Positions 9,685 through 19,355 of a stretch of 64,000 bases of DNA are shown here, one piece after another. Both the position numbers and the translations under genes were made by a program. How positions within the stretch are numbered: the first letter of the stretch is position 1; each line of letters begins with the position of its first letter. Source of the stretch: Pseudomonas sp. PH1b (GTDB lineage: Bacteria; Pseudomonadota; Gammaproteobacteria; Pseudomonadales; Pseudomonadaceae). The notes under the pieces were generated by a model. That model did no database searches. It was given only the letters and a program-made list of their open reading frames with translations, and was not told where the DNA came from. The stretch is from the NCBI RefSeq assembly GCF_000633395.1, contig NZ_AYMU01000006.1:62001-126000 (forward strand). Reading direction: 5' to 3'.

Positions 9685-10767
9685 ATGCGCATTCTCATCA
9701 CCGGCGGAGCCGGTTTTATCGGTTCGGCCCTGATCCGCCACCTGATTCAGCACACGGAACACGAAGTGCTGAATCTGGACAAATTGACCTACGCCGGCAA
9801 CCTGGAGTCGCTTGAGAGCATCGCCAGCAACAGCCGCTACGAATTCGTCAAGGCGGATATCGTCGACCAGGCCACCGTCAGCGCTGTGCTATCACGCTTC
9901 CAGCCCCACGCGATCATGCACCTGGCGGCCGAATCCCATGTCGACCGCTCCATCGACGGTCCCTCGGATTTCATCCAGACCAATATCGTCGGGACCTACA
10001 GCATGCTGGAAGCGACACGCGCCTACTGGCAGCAGTTGCCCGAAGCGGAAAGAACCGCCTTCCGTTTCCACCATATTTCCACCGATGAGGTCTACGGCGA
10101 CCTGCATGGCGTCGATGACCTGTTCACCGAAACCACGCCCTACGCCCCCAGCTCGCCCTACTCCGCCAGCAAGGCCGCGTCCGACCACCTGGTCCGCGCC
10201 TGGCAGCGTACCTATGGCCTGCCGGTGCTGATCACCAACTGCTCCAACAACTACGGCCCGTTCCACTTCCCCGAGAAGCTGATTCCACTGGTGATCCTCA
10301 ATGCCCTGGCAGGCAAGCCACTGCCGGTCTATGGCAATGGCCTGCAAGTGCGTGACTGGCTGTATGTCGAAGATCACGCCCGGGCTCTGTTCAAGGTAGT
10401 GACCGAAGGCGTGGTGGGCGAGACCTACAACATCGGCGGCCACAACGAACAGAAGAACATCGACGTGGTGCGTGGCATCTGCAGCCTGCTGGAAGAGCTG
10501 GCCCCGGAAAAACCCCAGGGCCTGGCCCACTACGCCGACCTGATCACCTTCGTTCAGGACCGTCCCGGCCACGATCTGCGCTACGCCATCGACGCCAGCA
10601 AGATCGAGCGCGAACTGGGCTGGGTCCCGGAAGAAACCTTCAACAGTGGCCTGCGCAAGACCGTGCAGTGGTACCTGGACAACCTCGAGTGGTGCCGCCG
10701 GGTACAGGACGGCAGTTATCAGGGCGAACGCCTGGGCTCCACCGACATCAAGGATCTGATTGCATGA
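9685..10767 (+). CDS. rfbB: dTDP-glucose 4,6-dehydratase
   Basis: Second step of dTDP-L-rhamnose synthesis: turns dTDP-glucose into dTDP-4-keto-6-deoxyglucose using bound NAD. A 360-residue extended SDR enzyme with the N-terminal nucleotide motif GGAGFIGSA, the DEVYGDL active-site segment, and the catalytic [19 protein letters not shown] is typical of RmlB. It opens the operon rfbB-rfbA-rfbC-rfbD, in which each stop codon overlaps the next start in ATGA. The product feeds LPS core or O-antigen, or rhamnolipid-type pathways, none of which are present in this window. Confidence 0.97.
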   Translation: MRILITGGAGFIGSALIRHLIQHTEHEVLNLDKLTYAGNLESLESIASNSRYEFVKADIVDQATVSAVLSRFQPHAIMHLAAESHVDRSIDGPSDFIQTNIVGTYSMLEATRAYWQQLPEAERTAFRFHHISTDEVYGDLHGVDDLFTETTPYAPSSPYSASKAASDHLVRAWQRTYGLPVLITNCSNNYGPFHFPEKLIPLVILNALAGKPLPVYGNGLQVRDWLYVEDHARALFKVVTEGVVGETYNIGGHNEQKNIDVVRGICSLLEELAPEKPQGLAHYADLITFVQDRPGHDLRYAIDASKIERELGWVPEETFNSGLRKTVQWYLDNLEWCRRVQDGSYQGERLGSTDIKDLIA

Positions 10768-11639
10768 TCAAGGGCATTGTTCTGGCCGGCGGGTCCGGTA
10801 CCCGCCTGCACCCCATCACCCTCGGCGTTTCCAAGCAGCTATTGCCGATCTACGACAAACCAATGATCTACTACCCGATCTCGGTGCTGATGCTGGCCGG
10901 CATCCAGGACATCCTGATCATTTCCACCCCCCATGACCTGCCGCAATACCGCAACCTGCTGGGTGACGGCAGCCAGTTCGGCGTGCGTTTCAGCTATGCC
11001 GAGCAGCCGTCGCCGGATGGACTGGCCCAGGCCTTCCTGATCGGCGAGGCGTTCATCGGCAATGATCCGGTGTGCCTGATCCTCGGCGACAACATCTTCC
11101 ACGGCCAGTACTTCGGCGAACAACTGCGCAATGCGGCCCAGCGTCCTAGCGGCGCCACCGTATTCGGCTATTGGGTCAAGGACCCGGAGCGTTTCGGGGT
11201 CATCGACTTCGACAGCGAGGGCCGCGCCCTGTCCATCGAAGAGAAACCCGAGCAGCCGAAATCCAGCTACGCCGTCACCGGCCTGTATTTCTACGACAAC
11301 GACGTGGTGCAGATCGCCAAGGCGGTCAAGCCTTCGCCCCGTGGCGAACTGGAGATCACCGACGTCAACAACGCCTACCTCAAGCGTGGCGACCTGCATG
11401 TGGAGCGTTTCGGTCGGGGCTTCGCCTGGCTCGACACCGGCACCCACGACAGCCTGCTGGAGGCCTCCCAATACGTGCAGACCATCGAGCACCGCCAGGG
11501 CCTGAAGGTCGCCTGCCTGGAAGAGATCGCCTACGAGAACCGCTGGATCAGCCGTGAGCACCTGCTGGAGCGCGCCGCCTATTTCGGCAAGACCGGCTAC
11601 GGCCAGTACCTGTTCACCTTGGCCGGGGAAAATCAATGA
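10764..11639 (+). CDS. rfbA: Glucose-1-phosphate thymidylyltransferase
   Basis: First step of dTDP-rhamnose synthesis: joins glucose 1-phosphate and dTTP. A 291-residue protein with the nucleotidyltransferase motif [11 protein letters not shown] at the N-terminus, KPMIYYPIS, and ILGDNIFHG holding the metal-binding Asp. The start is set by the ATGA overlap with rfbB; an in-frame extension upstream would lie inside rfbB and is rejected. It overlaps rfbC by four bases at its end, so translation is likely coupled. Confidence 0.97.
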   Translation: MIKGIVLAGGSGTRLHPITLGVSKQLLPIYDKPMIYYPISVLMLAGIQDILIISTPHDLPQYRNLLGDGSQFGVRFSYAEQPSPDGLAQAFLIGEAFIGNDPVCLILGDNIFHGQYFGEQLRNAAQRPSGATVFGYWVKDPERFGVIDFDSEGRALSIEEKPEQPKSSYAVTGLYFYDNDVVQIAKAVKPSPRGELEITDVNNAYLKRGDLHVERFGRGFAWLDTGTHDSLLEASQYVQTIEHRQGLKVACLEEIAYENRWISREHLLERAAYFGKTGYGQYLFTLAGENQ

Positions 11640-12181
11640 ATGTCATTCAGACTGAACTCCCGGGCGTGCTCATTATCGAGCCCAAGGTGTTTGGCGACGA
11701 GCGCGGTTTTTTCTACGAAAGCTTCAATGCCAAGGCATTTGCCGAAGCCACGGGCCTCGATACTCAATTCGTCCAAGACAACCACTCACGCTCGCAGCAG
11801 GGCGTGCTGCGCGGGCTGCACTACCAGTTGCAGAACACCCAGGGAAAACTGGTGCGCGTGACCCAGGGCGAAGTACTCGACGTGGCCGTGGACATCCGTC
11901 GCAGCTCGCCGCACTTCGGCCAGTGGGTGGCGGTGCGCCTGTCGGCCCAGAATCATCGCCAGCTCTGGGTTCCCGAAGGCTTCGCCCATGGTTTCGTGGT
12001 GCTCAGCGACTTCGCCGAGTTCCTCTACAAGACCACCGACTACTACACTCCCTCTGCCGAGCGCTGTATCCGTTGGGACGATCCGACACTCGCCATCGAC
12101 TGGGAGCTCAGCGCCCCCCCGCAACTGTCCGCCAAGGATCAGGCAGGAACCCTGCTGACTGAGGCCGACCTGTTCCCATGA
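11636..12181 (+). CDS. rfbC: dTDP-4-dehydrorhamnose 3,5-epimerase
   Basis: Third step: epimerises C3 and C5 of the 4-keto sugar. A 181-residue cupin-fold protein with [13 protein letters not shown], the catalytic His in [17 protein letters not shown], and the Tyr-rich [11 protein letters not shown]. Full family length. Both ends overlap neighbouring genes by four bases. Confidence 0.97.
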   Translation: MNVIQTELPGVLIIEPKVFGDERGFFYESFNAKAFAEATGLDTQFVQDNHSRSQQGVLRGLHYQLQNTQGKLVRVTQGEVLDVAVDIRRSSPHFGQWVAVRLSAQNHRQLWVPEGFAHGFVVLSDFAEFLYKTTDYYTPSAERCIRWDDPTLAIDWELSAPPQLSAKDQAGTLLTEADLFP

Positions 12182-13059
12182 GCACTCCCCTGAAAATCCT
12201 GATCAGCGGCCAGCACGGCCAGGTGTCCCGCGAGCTGCAACAGCGCCTCGGCGATTTGGGCCAACTGGTGGTCCTGGGCCGTGACCAACTGGACCTGACT
12301 CACCCGGAGCAGATTCGCCAGCAGGTCCGGGCGATCCGTCCCGACCTGATCATCAACGCCGCCGCCCACACCGCCGTCGACCAGGCCCAGAGCGAAGCGG
12401 ACCTGGCCTTCGCGATCAACGCCACCGCCCCCGGAATCTTCGCCCAGGAGGCCCAGGCACTGGGCGTCCCGCTGATTCACTACTCCACCGACTACGTGTT
12501 CGATGGCAGCAAGGACGCGCCCTACGTGGAAGACGACGAGCCCAATCCGCTGAGTGTCTATGGCGAGAGCAAGCTGGCCGGCGAGAGGGCGATCAATCTG
12601 GTCCAGGGCCAGCACCTGATCCTGCGCACCAGCTGGGTCTATTCCAGCCACGGCAAGAACTTCCTGCTGACCATGCAACGCCTGCTGCAGGAAAAACCGG
12701 AGCTGCGCATCGTCGCCGACCAGATCGGTGCTCCGACCTGGGCCGGTACCATCGCCAACAGCACCCGCGCCCTGATCGAACGCTGGCAGGCCGGCAACCC
12801 CGGAGCCTGGGGCACCTACCACCTCACCGCCCATGGCGAGACGTCCTGGTTCGGCTTCGCCCAGGCCATCGGCGAGCAGCTGCTGGCCATGGGCAAACCC
12901 TGCGCGGTACTGGAAGCCATCCCCTCCAGCGCCTACCCGACACCGGCACCCCGGCCACTGAACTCGCGGCTGGACTGCAGTCGGCTGGCGCAGCAGTGGG
13001 GAGTGATCCAACCGGACTGGCACACCGCATTGCGCGAGTGTCTTGCCGAGCAGGGCTAG
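12178..13059 (+). CDS. rfbD: dTDP-4-dehydrorhamnose reductase
   Basis: Last step: reduces dTDP-4-keto-L-rhamnose to dTDP-L-rhamnose with NAD(P)H. A 293-residue SDR enzyme with N-terminal ISGQHGQVSREL, INAAAHTAVDQAQSE, YSTDYVFDG, and the catalytic Tyr/Lys in YGESKLAGE. It ends the rhamnose operon. The gene order here (B-A-C-D) differs from the rmlBDAC order I know from P. aeruginosa. Confidence 0.97.
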   Translation: MSTPLKILISGQHGQVSRELQQRLGDLGQLVVLGRDQLDLTHPEQIRQQVRAIRPDLIINAAAHTAVDQAQSEADLAFAINATAPGIFAQEAQALGVPLIHYSTDYVFDGSKDAPYVEDDEPNPLSVYGESKLAGERAINLVQGQHLILRTSWVYSSHGKNFLLTMQRLLQEKPELRIVADQIGAPTWAGTIANSTRALIERWQAGNPGAWGTYHLTAHGETSWFGFAQAIGEQLLAMGKPCAVLEAIPSSAYPTPAPRPLNSRLDCSRLAQQWGVIQPDWHTALRECLAEQG

Positions 13060-13093
13060 GCATAATGCGCCTGTATCCACAGGCGCCCTTCCC

Positions 13094-14902
13094 ATGACTG
13101 CACCCCTTCCCCGTCGTCCCCGCTGGCGCAGCCTGGCGCTACTGGCCCTGTGCCTGGCGCCGTTGCTGTGGCCACTGGAGCACCTGGCCGAACGCTATTA
13201 CCGCAACGAACTGGCCAGCCAGAATCGCCAGACCCTCGACCTCTACGTGGCCAACCTGCTGGGCACCCTGCACCGCTACGAAGTGCTGCCGCAGATTCTC
13301 GGCGACCTGCCGGCACTGCGCTCGGTACTGGGCGCACCGGACGATAGCGTGACCCAAGGCAATGCCAATCGCCTGCTGAAAAACATCAGTGCCCAGACCG
13401 GGGCCGAGGTCATGTACCTGATGGACACCCGGGGCAACACCCTGGCAGCGTCCAACTGGGACAAGCACGACAGTTTCGTCGGGCGCAATTTCGCCTTTCG
13501 TCCCTACTTCAGCGAAGCCATGGCCGGACGCCTCGGGCGCTTCTTCGGCCTGGGCACCACCTCGGCCAAGCGGGGCTATTTCTTCGCCGCGGCCGTGCGC
13601 GATGGCGAGCGAGTCCTTGGCGTGCTGGTGGTCAAGGTCGATCTGGATCACACCGAGAGCCTGTGGGGCAAGACCCCGGAACAGTTGCTGATGACCGACC
13701 ACAACGGCGTGGTGATCCTCACCTCGCGCCCGGAATGGCGCTTTCGCTCGACCCGGCCGTTGAGCGCCGAGGAGAGCCAGGCCATCGTCGCCATCCAGCC
13801 CTACCCGACCCGCGCCCCACGGCCATTGAATCTCAACCCCGCTGCCTGGCTGACCCAGACCCAGCAGATCGAGGAAACCGGCTGGAGCGTCAGCATCCTC
13901 GCCCCGCGCACCCTGATCGATCGTCCGGTGCGCACCGTGGTCGCGGTGGGCGCCGCTGCGCTGCTGGTACTGATGCTGCTGCTGGGCCTGATGATGCAGC
14001 GCCGTCGCCACTACCTGGAGCGGATCGCCTTCGAAGCCAAGGCCCGACGGGAGCTGGAGATGCGTGTGGCCGAGCGCACCAGCGACCTGGAGAGCCTCAA
14101 TCGACGCCTGAAACAAGAAGTGCTGGAGCGTGAGACCGCCCAGCAGGAACTGGTCCGCGCCCAGGACAATCTGGTCCAGGCCGGCAAGCTCTCGGCCCTG
14201 GGCACCATGTCCGCGAGTATCAGCCACGAGCTCAACCAGCCCCTGGCAGCGATCCGCAGCTACGCGGAGAACGCCGAAGTGCTGCTGGACCACCAGCGCA
14301 CCGATGAAGCCCGGGGCAACCTCAAGCTGATCAGCGAGCTGACCGGGCGCATGGCCTCGATCATCACCCACCTGCGGGCCTTCGCCCGGCGCGACCACCA
14401 CGCCCCGGAAAGCGTCGCCCTGCAGCCAGCCCTGGACGATGCCCTGGCCCTGCTGGCCAAGCGCCGCCGGGCCATGGAGGTGGAACTGATCCGCGACCTG
14501 CCGGCCGCCACGCTGTGGGTCGAAGCCGGGGAAACCCGCCTGCGCCAGGTACTCGGCAACCTGCTGGCCAATGCCCTGGACGCCCTGACCGAAAAGGGCC
14601 CGCCGCGCAAACTCTGGCTGAGTGCCGAATCCACCGCCGCGGGCGTCAACCTGTGCATCCGTGACAATGGCCCGGGCTTTTGCCTGGAGGCCCTGGGGCG
14701 CGCCGGCGAGCCGTTCTATACCACCAAGACGCGCACCCAGGGACTGGGACTGGGCCTGGCGATCTGCGACACCCTGATGCGTGCCTTTGGCGGCGAACTG
14801 TCGTTCGCCAATCACCCCGAGGGCGGCGCCCTGATCACCCTGCGCCTGCGCGCCGGGGCACCGGGGGTAAACCTGCAACCCTCCGAGGATCGCGGGGTAT
14901 GA
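13094..14902 (+). CDS. dctB: C4-dicarboxylate sensor histidine kinase DctB
   Basis: Membrane kinase sensing C4-dicarboxylates and activating DctD. With the start at 13094 it has 602 residues. There is a first membrane helix near residues 12-30, then a periplasmic double-PAS sensor of ~250 residues with NFAFRPYFSEA and RGYFFAAAVRDG, typical of DctB. A second helix (AVGAAALLVLMLLLGLMM), a coiled coil, the H-box ISHELNQPLAAIRSYAEN and the ATPase N, G1 and G2 boxes (NLLANALDAL, DNGPGF, GLGLGLAI) follow. It sits 34 bp after rfbD and ~86 bp before dctD. No dctA or dctPQM transporter gene is within the window. Confidence 0.9.
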   Translation: MTAPLPRRPRWRSLALLALCLAPLLWPLEHLAERYYRNELASQNRQTLDLYVANLLGTLHRYEVLPQILGDLPALRSVLGAPDDSVTQGNANRLLKNISAQTGAEVMYLMDTRGNTLAASNWDKHDSFVGRNFAFRPYFSEAMAGRLGRFFGLGTTSAKRGYFFAAAVRDGERVLGVLVVKVDLDHTESLWGKTPEQLLMTDHNGVVILTSRPEWRFRSTRPLSAEESQAIVAIQPYPTRAPRPLNLNPAAWLTQTQQIEETGWSVSILAPRTLIDRPVRTVVAVGAAALLVLMLLLGLMMQRRRHYLERIAFEAKARRELEMRVAERTSDLESLNRRLKQEVLERETAQQELVRAQDNLVQAGKLSALGTMSASISHELNQPLAAIRSYAENAEVLLDHQRTDEARGNLKLISELTGRMASIITHLRAFARRDHHAPESVALQPALDDALALLAKRRRAMEVELIRDLPAATLWVEAGETRLRQVLGNLLANALDALTEKGPPRKLWLSAESTAAGVNLCIRDNGPGFCLEALGRAGEPFYTTKTRTQGLGLGLAICDTLMRAFGGELSFANHPEGGALITLRLRAGAPGVNLQPSEDRGV

Positions 14903-14988
14903 AGCACCCCGACAGGCTTTGCCATAAGCTATCCACCTCACCGCCCGGCCTGGCGTTGCCGGCCATGACACGACCTGGAAAGTGACCG

Positions 14989-16395
14989 ATGACCCGCCCC
15001 GACTCCCTCGATCCCCAGCTGCAGGTGGTACTGATCGATGACGATCCCCATCTGCGCCAGGCCTTGAGCCAGACCCTGGACCTGGCCGGACTCAAGGTGC
15101 TGTCCCTGGCCGAGGCCCAGGGCCTGGCCCCGCGCCTGGAGCGGGACTGGCCCGGGGTCGTGGTCAGCGATATCCGCATGCCCGGCATGGACGGCCTGGA
15201 GCTGCTCAACCAACTGCATGCCCAGGATCCGGAACTGCCGGTGCTGCTGATCACCGGGCACGGCGATGTGCCCCTGGCGGTGCAGGCGATGCGCGCCGGC
15301 GCCTATGACTTTCTGGAAAAACCCTTCGCCAGCGATGCCCTGCTGGACAGCGTGCGCCGGGCCCTGGACTGGCGCCGCCTGGTGCTCGACAACCGCAGCC
15401 TGCGCCTGGCCCTCAGCGACCGTCAGGAGCTGAGTGCGCGGTTGGTGGGCCAGTCGGCGCCGATGCTGCGCCTGCGCCAGCAGATCGGCGCCCTGGCGGC
15501 GACCCGGGCAGACGTGCTGATCCTTGGCGAGACCGGAGCCGGCAAGGAGGTGGTGGCCCGCGCCCTGCATGACCTGTCGGGGCGGCGCAACGGTCCGTTC
15601 GTGGCGATCAATGCCGGCGCCCTGGCGGAGTCGGTGGTGGAAAGCGAACTGTTCGGCCACGAGCCGGGGGCCTTCACCGGCGCGCAGAAACGCCGCATCG
15701 GCAAGTTCGAATTCGCCAATGGCGGCACTCTGTTTCTCGATGAAATCGAAAGCATGAGCCTGGATGTCCAGGTCAAGCTGCTGCGCCTGCTTCAGGAGCG
15801 GGTGGTGGAGCGCCTGGGGGGCAACCAGCTGATCCCCCTGGATATCCGCATCATCGCCGCGACCAAGGAAGACCTGCGCCAGGCCGCGGACCAGGGACGC
15901 TTTCGCGCCGACCTCTACTACCGCCTGAATGTCGCCCCGCTGCGCATTCCGTCCCTGCGTGAACGGGGTGAAGACGCACTGATGCTGTTCCAGCATTTCG
16001 CCGACGAAGCCAGTGCCCGCCACGGCCTGCCGCCCCAGGAGCTGCAGCCCGGGCATCGTGCCCTGCTGCTGCGCCACGACTGGCCGGGCAACGTGCGCGA
16101 ACTGCAGAACGCCGCCGAGCGTTTCGCCCTGGGCCTGGAGCTGGCCCTGGACCACAACGACCTGCCGCACGGCGCCGCTGTCGCTCCCAAGGTGATCGCA
16201 GGTGGCCTGAGCGAGCAGGTGGAACACTTCGAGAAGAGCCTGATCGCCGCCGAACTGGCCCAGCCCCACAGCTCGATGCGCAGCCTTGCCGAAGCCCTGG
16301 GCATTCCCCGCAAGACCCTGCACGACAAACTGCGCAAGCATGGCTTGAACTTCGCCGACGGTGGCGCCAGCCAGCCCGGCGACGAATCCGAATGA
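14989..16395 (+). CDS. dctD: C4-dicarboxylate response regulator DctD
   Basis: NtrC-type activator of sigma-54 promoters, partner of DctB. The 468 residues hold a receiver with phosphoacceptor Asp61 (SDIRMPGMDG) and LLITGHGDVPLAV. A central AAA+ domain carries Walker A GETGAGKE, the sigma-54 contact loop GAFTGA, and Walker B FLDEIESM. The C-terminal Fis-type HTH is SSMRSLAEALGIPRKTLHDKLRKHG. Complete and of normal length. Targets would be C4-dicarboxylate transport genes outside the window. Confidence 0.93.
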   Translation: MTRPDSLDPQLQVVLIDDDPHLRQALSQTLDLAGLKVLSLAEAQGLAPRLERDWPGVVVSDIRMPGMDGLELLNQLHAQDPELPVLLITGHGDVPLAVQAMRAGAYDFLEKPFASDALLDSVRRALDWRRLVLDNRSLRLALSDRQELSARLVGQSAPMLRLRQQIGALAATRADVLILGETGAGKEVVARALHDLSGRRNGPFVAINAGALAESVVESELFGHEPGAFTGAQKRRIGKFEFANGGTLFLDEIESMSLDVQVKLLRLLQERVVERLGGNQLIPLDIRIIAATKEDLRQAADQGRFRADLYYRLNVAPLRIPSLRERGEDALMLFQHFADEASARHGLPPQELQPGHRALLLRHDWPGNVRELQNAAERFALGLELALDHNDLPHGAAVAPKVIAGGLSEQVEHFEKSLIAAELAQPHSSMRSLAEALGIPRKTLHDKLRKHGLNFADGGASQPGDESE

Positions 16396-16432
16396 GCCCC
16401 ACCGTTACTCCCTTGACCCTTGAGGCCCGTGC

Positions 16433-16888
16433 ATGAACCGCGACAGTCGATACCTGGAATCCATCCTCCATCACGACATTCCCCTGACCCGGGACATGGG
16501 GCTCAAGGTCCTCGACTGGCAGGCACTAGAGTTGCGCCTGCACCTGCCCCTGGAGGCCAACGTCAACCACAAGAGCACCATGTTCGGCGGCAGCCTGTAC
16601 TGCGGCGCGGTCCTGGCCGGTTGGGGCTGGCTGCACCTGCGGCTCAAGGAAGTCGGGATCGAGGATGGGCACATCGTCATTCAGGAAGGGCAAATCAGCT
16701 ACCCGCTGCCGGTCACCGGCGATGCGGTGGCGATCTGCGGCGCACCGGATGAAAAGGTCTGGAAGAAATTCCTTGCCATGTACCAGCGCTACGGCCGGGC
16801 CCGACTGACCCTGGACACCCGCGTGGTCAACGCCGGCCAGGACGCAGATGCCGTGCGTTTCAGTGGCCAGTACGTCCTGCATCGCTGA
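16433..16888 (+). CDS. Hotdog-fold thioesterase (YiiD C-terminal type)
   Basis: A 151-residue protein of the YiiD_C thioesterase group. VNHKSTMFGGSLYCGAVLAGWGWLHL corresponds to the helix and substrate-binding wall of the hotdog fold, and EGQISYPLPVTGDAVA is a typical next strand. The physiological thioester is unknown. The gene follows dctD by 37 bp and may be read from the same transcript. There is no signal peptide. Confidence 0.82.
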   Translation: MNRDSRYLESILHHDIPLTRDMGLKVLDWQALELRLHLPLEANVNHKSTMFGGSLYCGAVLAGWGWLHLRLKEVGIEDGHIVIQEGQISYPLPVTGDAVAICGAPDEKVWKKFLAMYQRYGRARLTLDTRVVNAGQDADAVRFSGQYVLHR

Positions 16889-16895
16889 CGCCAAG

Positions 16896-16944
16896 CTGTG
16901 GCGGGGGAGCCTGCTCCCGCTGGGCCGCAAAGCGGCCCCAGACC
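16896..16944. repeat. REP palindrome
   Basis: GCGGGGGAGCCTGCTCCCGC followed by GGGCCGC..GCGGCCC: two nested inverted repeats of the common Pseudomonas extragenic type, between convergent genes. It may also help stop transcription. Confidence 0.65.
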
Positions 16945-16983
16945 CTGACGCCGGGACTCTCCGGAAAGACCTGGAAAGCCGCT

Positions 16984-17847
16984 TTACTGCGCCTGTGCAG
17001 CCCCGTTGCAATCACACAGCGCCAACAGCTTCGCCCGCCAGGTGGCCTTGGCCGGCAACGCCAGGAAAAAGCCATTGAGCAACGACTCCCGGGGCGGGTA
17101 GCAGAACGGCACACCGGTCATGTCCAGCACCTCGCCCCCGGCGCCTTCCAGCACGCCCTGGGCCGCCGCGGTATCCCACTGCGAAGTGGGCGCCAGGCGC
17201 GGATAGCAATCCGCCGCCCCTTCGGCCAGCAGGCAGAACTTCAGCGAACTGCCGATATTGGCCAGTTGCAGCTCGCCCAGGGCCGCCCCCAGGCCACTGA
17301 GCAACCGTTCCTGCTCCGGGCTCGAATGACGACGGCTGGCCACCACGGTAAAGGCTTCCCCCGCACCTGGCTGTTCGCGCACCTGGATCGCCTGGGGCGA
17401 CTGCCCCCGATCCGCCCGCCAGGCCCCCAGGCCTGCGCCACCAAAGTAGCAACGCCCATTGGTGGGCATCGACACCACGCCAAACACCACCCGTCCCTGT
17501 TCGATCAGGGCGATGTTAACGGTGAACTCCTCACTGCCGGAAATGAACTCCTTGGTGCCGTCCAGCGGGTCCACCAGCCACCAGCGCTGCCAGCCGGCCC
17601 GGGTCGCCTGGGGGATGTCGGCATCTTCCTCGGAGAGTATCGGGATGTCCGGAGCCAGCGCGGTCAGGCCGGCCACGATCAAGTGGTGGGCGGCCAGGTC
17701 CGCGGCAGTCACCGGGGACTCGTCGGCCTTGTGATTGACCGCCACATCGGCGCGCCAGAACGGCAGGATCGCCTCGCCGGCGCGCAGCGCCAGGTCGATC
17801 ACCGGTGCCAGCAGGGGGTGGGGCAGGTTCATGCTGATCTCGCTCAT
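16984..17847 (-). CDS. cysQ: 3'(2'),5'-bisphosphate nucleotidase
   Basis: Removes 3'-phosphoadenosine 5'-phosphate formed in sulfate assimilation, giving AMP. A 287-residue member of the Li-sensitive, Mg-dependent phosphatase family. Metal ligands are seen in ILSEEDADIP, VDPLDGTKEFISG and SQWDTAAAQGVLEGAGG. The start at 17847 overlaps the nudE stop by four bases (ATGA), favouring it over a Met five codons later. Co-transcribed with nudE. Confidence 0.95.
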   Translation of the reverse strand: MSEISMNLPHPLLAPVIDLALRAGEAILPFWRADVAVNHKADESPVTAADLAAHHLIVAGLTALAPDIPILSEEDADIPQATRAGWQRWWLVDPLDGTKEFISGSEEFTVNIALIEQGRVVFGVVSMPTNGRCYFGGAGLGAWRADRGQSPQAIQVREQPGAGEAFTVVASRRHSSPEQERLLSGLGAALGELQLANIGSSLKFCLLAEGAADCYPRLAPTSQWDTAAAQGVLEGAGGEVLDMTGVPFCYPPRESLLNGFFLALPAKATWRAKLLALCDCNGAAQAQ

Positions 17848-18410
17848 GCTTGAAAGACTCCGCGCTGGCTCAGCAAGTCGCGGGTCAGGTACAGCGCGGC
17901 CAGGGCCCGGCCTTCACTGAATTGCGGATTCTGCACCAGGCTGGCCAGCTCTCGCAGGTTGACTTTGTCGACCCGCATCGGCTCCGGCTCGTCGCCCTCC
18001 AGGCGCTCTTCGTACAGGTCGGTGGCCAGCACCACCTGGATCTTCTGGCTCATGTAGCCCGGGGACAACGACAGCTCGGTCAGGTGCTCCAGTTGCCGCG
18101 CGCCAAACCCGGCCTCCTCCTTGAGCTCGCGCTCGGCCGCCGCCAGGACGTCCTCGCCCGGCTCGATCAGGCCCTTGGGCAGGGACAGCTCGTAGGCGTC
18201 GGTGCCGCCGCAGTATTCCTCCACCAGCACCGCGTGCTCCGCATCGAGCATCGCCACGATCATCACTGCGCCATAGCCGGCGCCCTTGCCCACCAGGCGC
18301 TCATAGGTACGCTCGGCACCATTGGAGAACCGCAACTGCACCTCTTCGACACAGAACAGACGACTGGTGGCGACGATCTCGCGGGCGAGTACGGTGGGTT
18401 TCTGGCGCAT
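17844..18410 (-). CDS. nudE: ADP compounds hydrolase NudE
   Basis: A Nudix hydrolase acting on ADP-ribose, Ap3A, NADH and similar ADP-containing compounds. The 188 residues contain a full Nudix box (GLIEPGEDVLAAAERELKEE with the following AGF). The N-terminal QKPTVLAREIVATSRLFCVE and the VEEYCGGTDAYELSLPKG segment are characteristic of NudE. First gene of the nudE-cysQ pair. The plus-strand yrfG gene is divergent from it. Confidence 0.94.
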   Translation of the reverse strand: MRQKPTVLAREIVATSRLFCVEEVQLRFSNGAERTYERLVGKGAGYGAVMIVAMLDAEHAVLVEEYCGGTDAYELSLPKGLIEPGEDVLAAAERELKEEAGFGARQLEHLTELSLSPGYMSQKIQVVLATDLYEERLEGDEPEPMRVDKVNLRELASLVQNPQFSEGRALAALYLTRDLLSQRGVFQA

Positions 18411-18631
18411 AACGGGCTCCTTGGCGATAGCGGGTTACTATACAGCCTGTTTTAAAGTGACTGGGTTGCAGATTGCGTGCCTGCCCCCAGGCCCCGCGAC
18501 GGATTGTTTACTGCGTGTGACCGTTGCCGCCAGGGTATTTTCTCTATCCTTGCGGTCAGTGGATTTCCCTTGCCCCCTAGCCTTGTCGACCCTGGTGGTC
18601 GGCTGTTTTCTGATTGCTGGAGAAGTGTTCG

Positions 18632-19294
18632 ATGGCCTTACTGCCCTGGCATGAAATCGATACCGTCCTGCTGGACATGGACGGCACCCTGCTGGACCTG
18701 CACTACGACAACCACTTCTGGATGGAGCACCTGCCCCAGCGCTATGCCGAGTTGCACGGGGTCAGTCGGGCCATGGCCGAGCTGGAGTTGCAACCCTTGT
18801 TCGAGCGTAACGCCGGGCAGTTGCAGTGGTATTGCCTGGACTTCTGGAGCGCCGAGCTGAAACTCTCGGTGCGCGAACTGAAGCTGGAAACCGCCTACCT
18901 GATCGCCCTGCGCCCGGATGCCGATACCTTTCTTGCCGCGCTCAGGCAGGCCGGCAAGCGAGTGATACTGATCACCAATGCCCACCGTGATTCCCTGTCG
19001 CTGAAGTTGGAACGGATCGAGCTGGCGCCCTACTTCGAGCGCTTGATCAGCTCCCATGACTACGGCTTCCCCAAGGAAAACCCGCAGTTCTGGGACGCCC
19101 TGCAGGCCGATATCCAGTTCGACCCGGCCCGCAGCCTGTTCATCGACGACACCTTGCCGATCCTGCGCAGTGCGCGGGACTTTGGCGTGGCGCAGTTACT
19201 GGCGGTGAGCCAGCCAGACAGCCGCAAAGGGCCGAAGGACACCGCGGAATTCGCGGCGCTGGGAGACTATCGGGAACTGATCGCAGGGCTGTGA
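18632..19294 (+). CDS. yrfG: GMP/IMP nucleotidase YrfG (HAD family)
   Basis: A 220-residue HAD-type phosphatase that in E. coli dephosphorylates GMP and IMP. HAD motifs: I LDMDGTLLDL, II ITNAHRDSL, III Lys in DYGFPKENPQFW, IV LFIDDTLPIL. The start at 18632 is preceded by GGAGAAG seven bases upstream. The grouping nudE-cysQ-yrfG is conserved in gamma-proteobacteria as far as I recall. Confidence 0.93.
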   Translation: MALLPWHEIDTVLLDMDGTLLDLHYDNHFWMEHLPQRYAELHGVSRAMAELELQPLFERNAGQLQWYCLDFWSAELKLSVRELKLETAYLIALRPDADTFLAALRQAGKRVILITNAHRDSLSLKLERIELAPYFERLISSHDYGFPKENPQFWDALQADIQFDPARSLFIDDTLPILRSARDFGVAQLLAVSQPDSRKGPKDTAEFAALGDYRELIAGL

Positions 19295-19300
19295 ATGCCT

Positions 19301-19341
19301 TTGCGGGCAAGCCTGCTCCAGTGGAGCAGGCTTGCCCGCAA
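19301..19341. repeat. Perfect 20-bp inverted repeat (REP-like)
   Basis: Bases 19301-19320 are the exact reverse complement of 19322-19341 with a single-base centre. It lies between the convergent genes yrfG and the LysM gene. There is no T-run, so it is REP-like rather than a classical terminator, though it would form a strong hairpin in both transcripts. Confidence 0.8.
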
Positions 19342-19355
19342 GCGCGGCTAACCGA

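Noticed and set aside
13139..14971. 610-codon minus-strand open frame opposite dctB
   Set aside because: Composition bias shadow of dctB: rich in Gln, Gly, Ala and His, no family resemblance.
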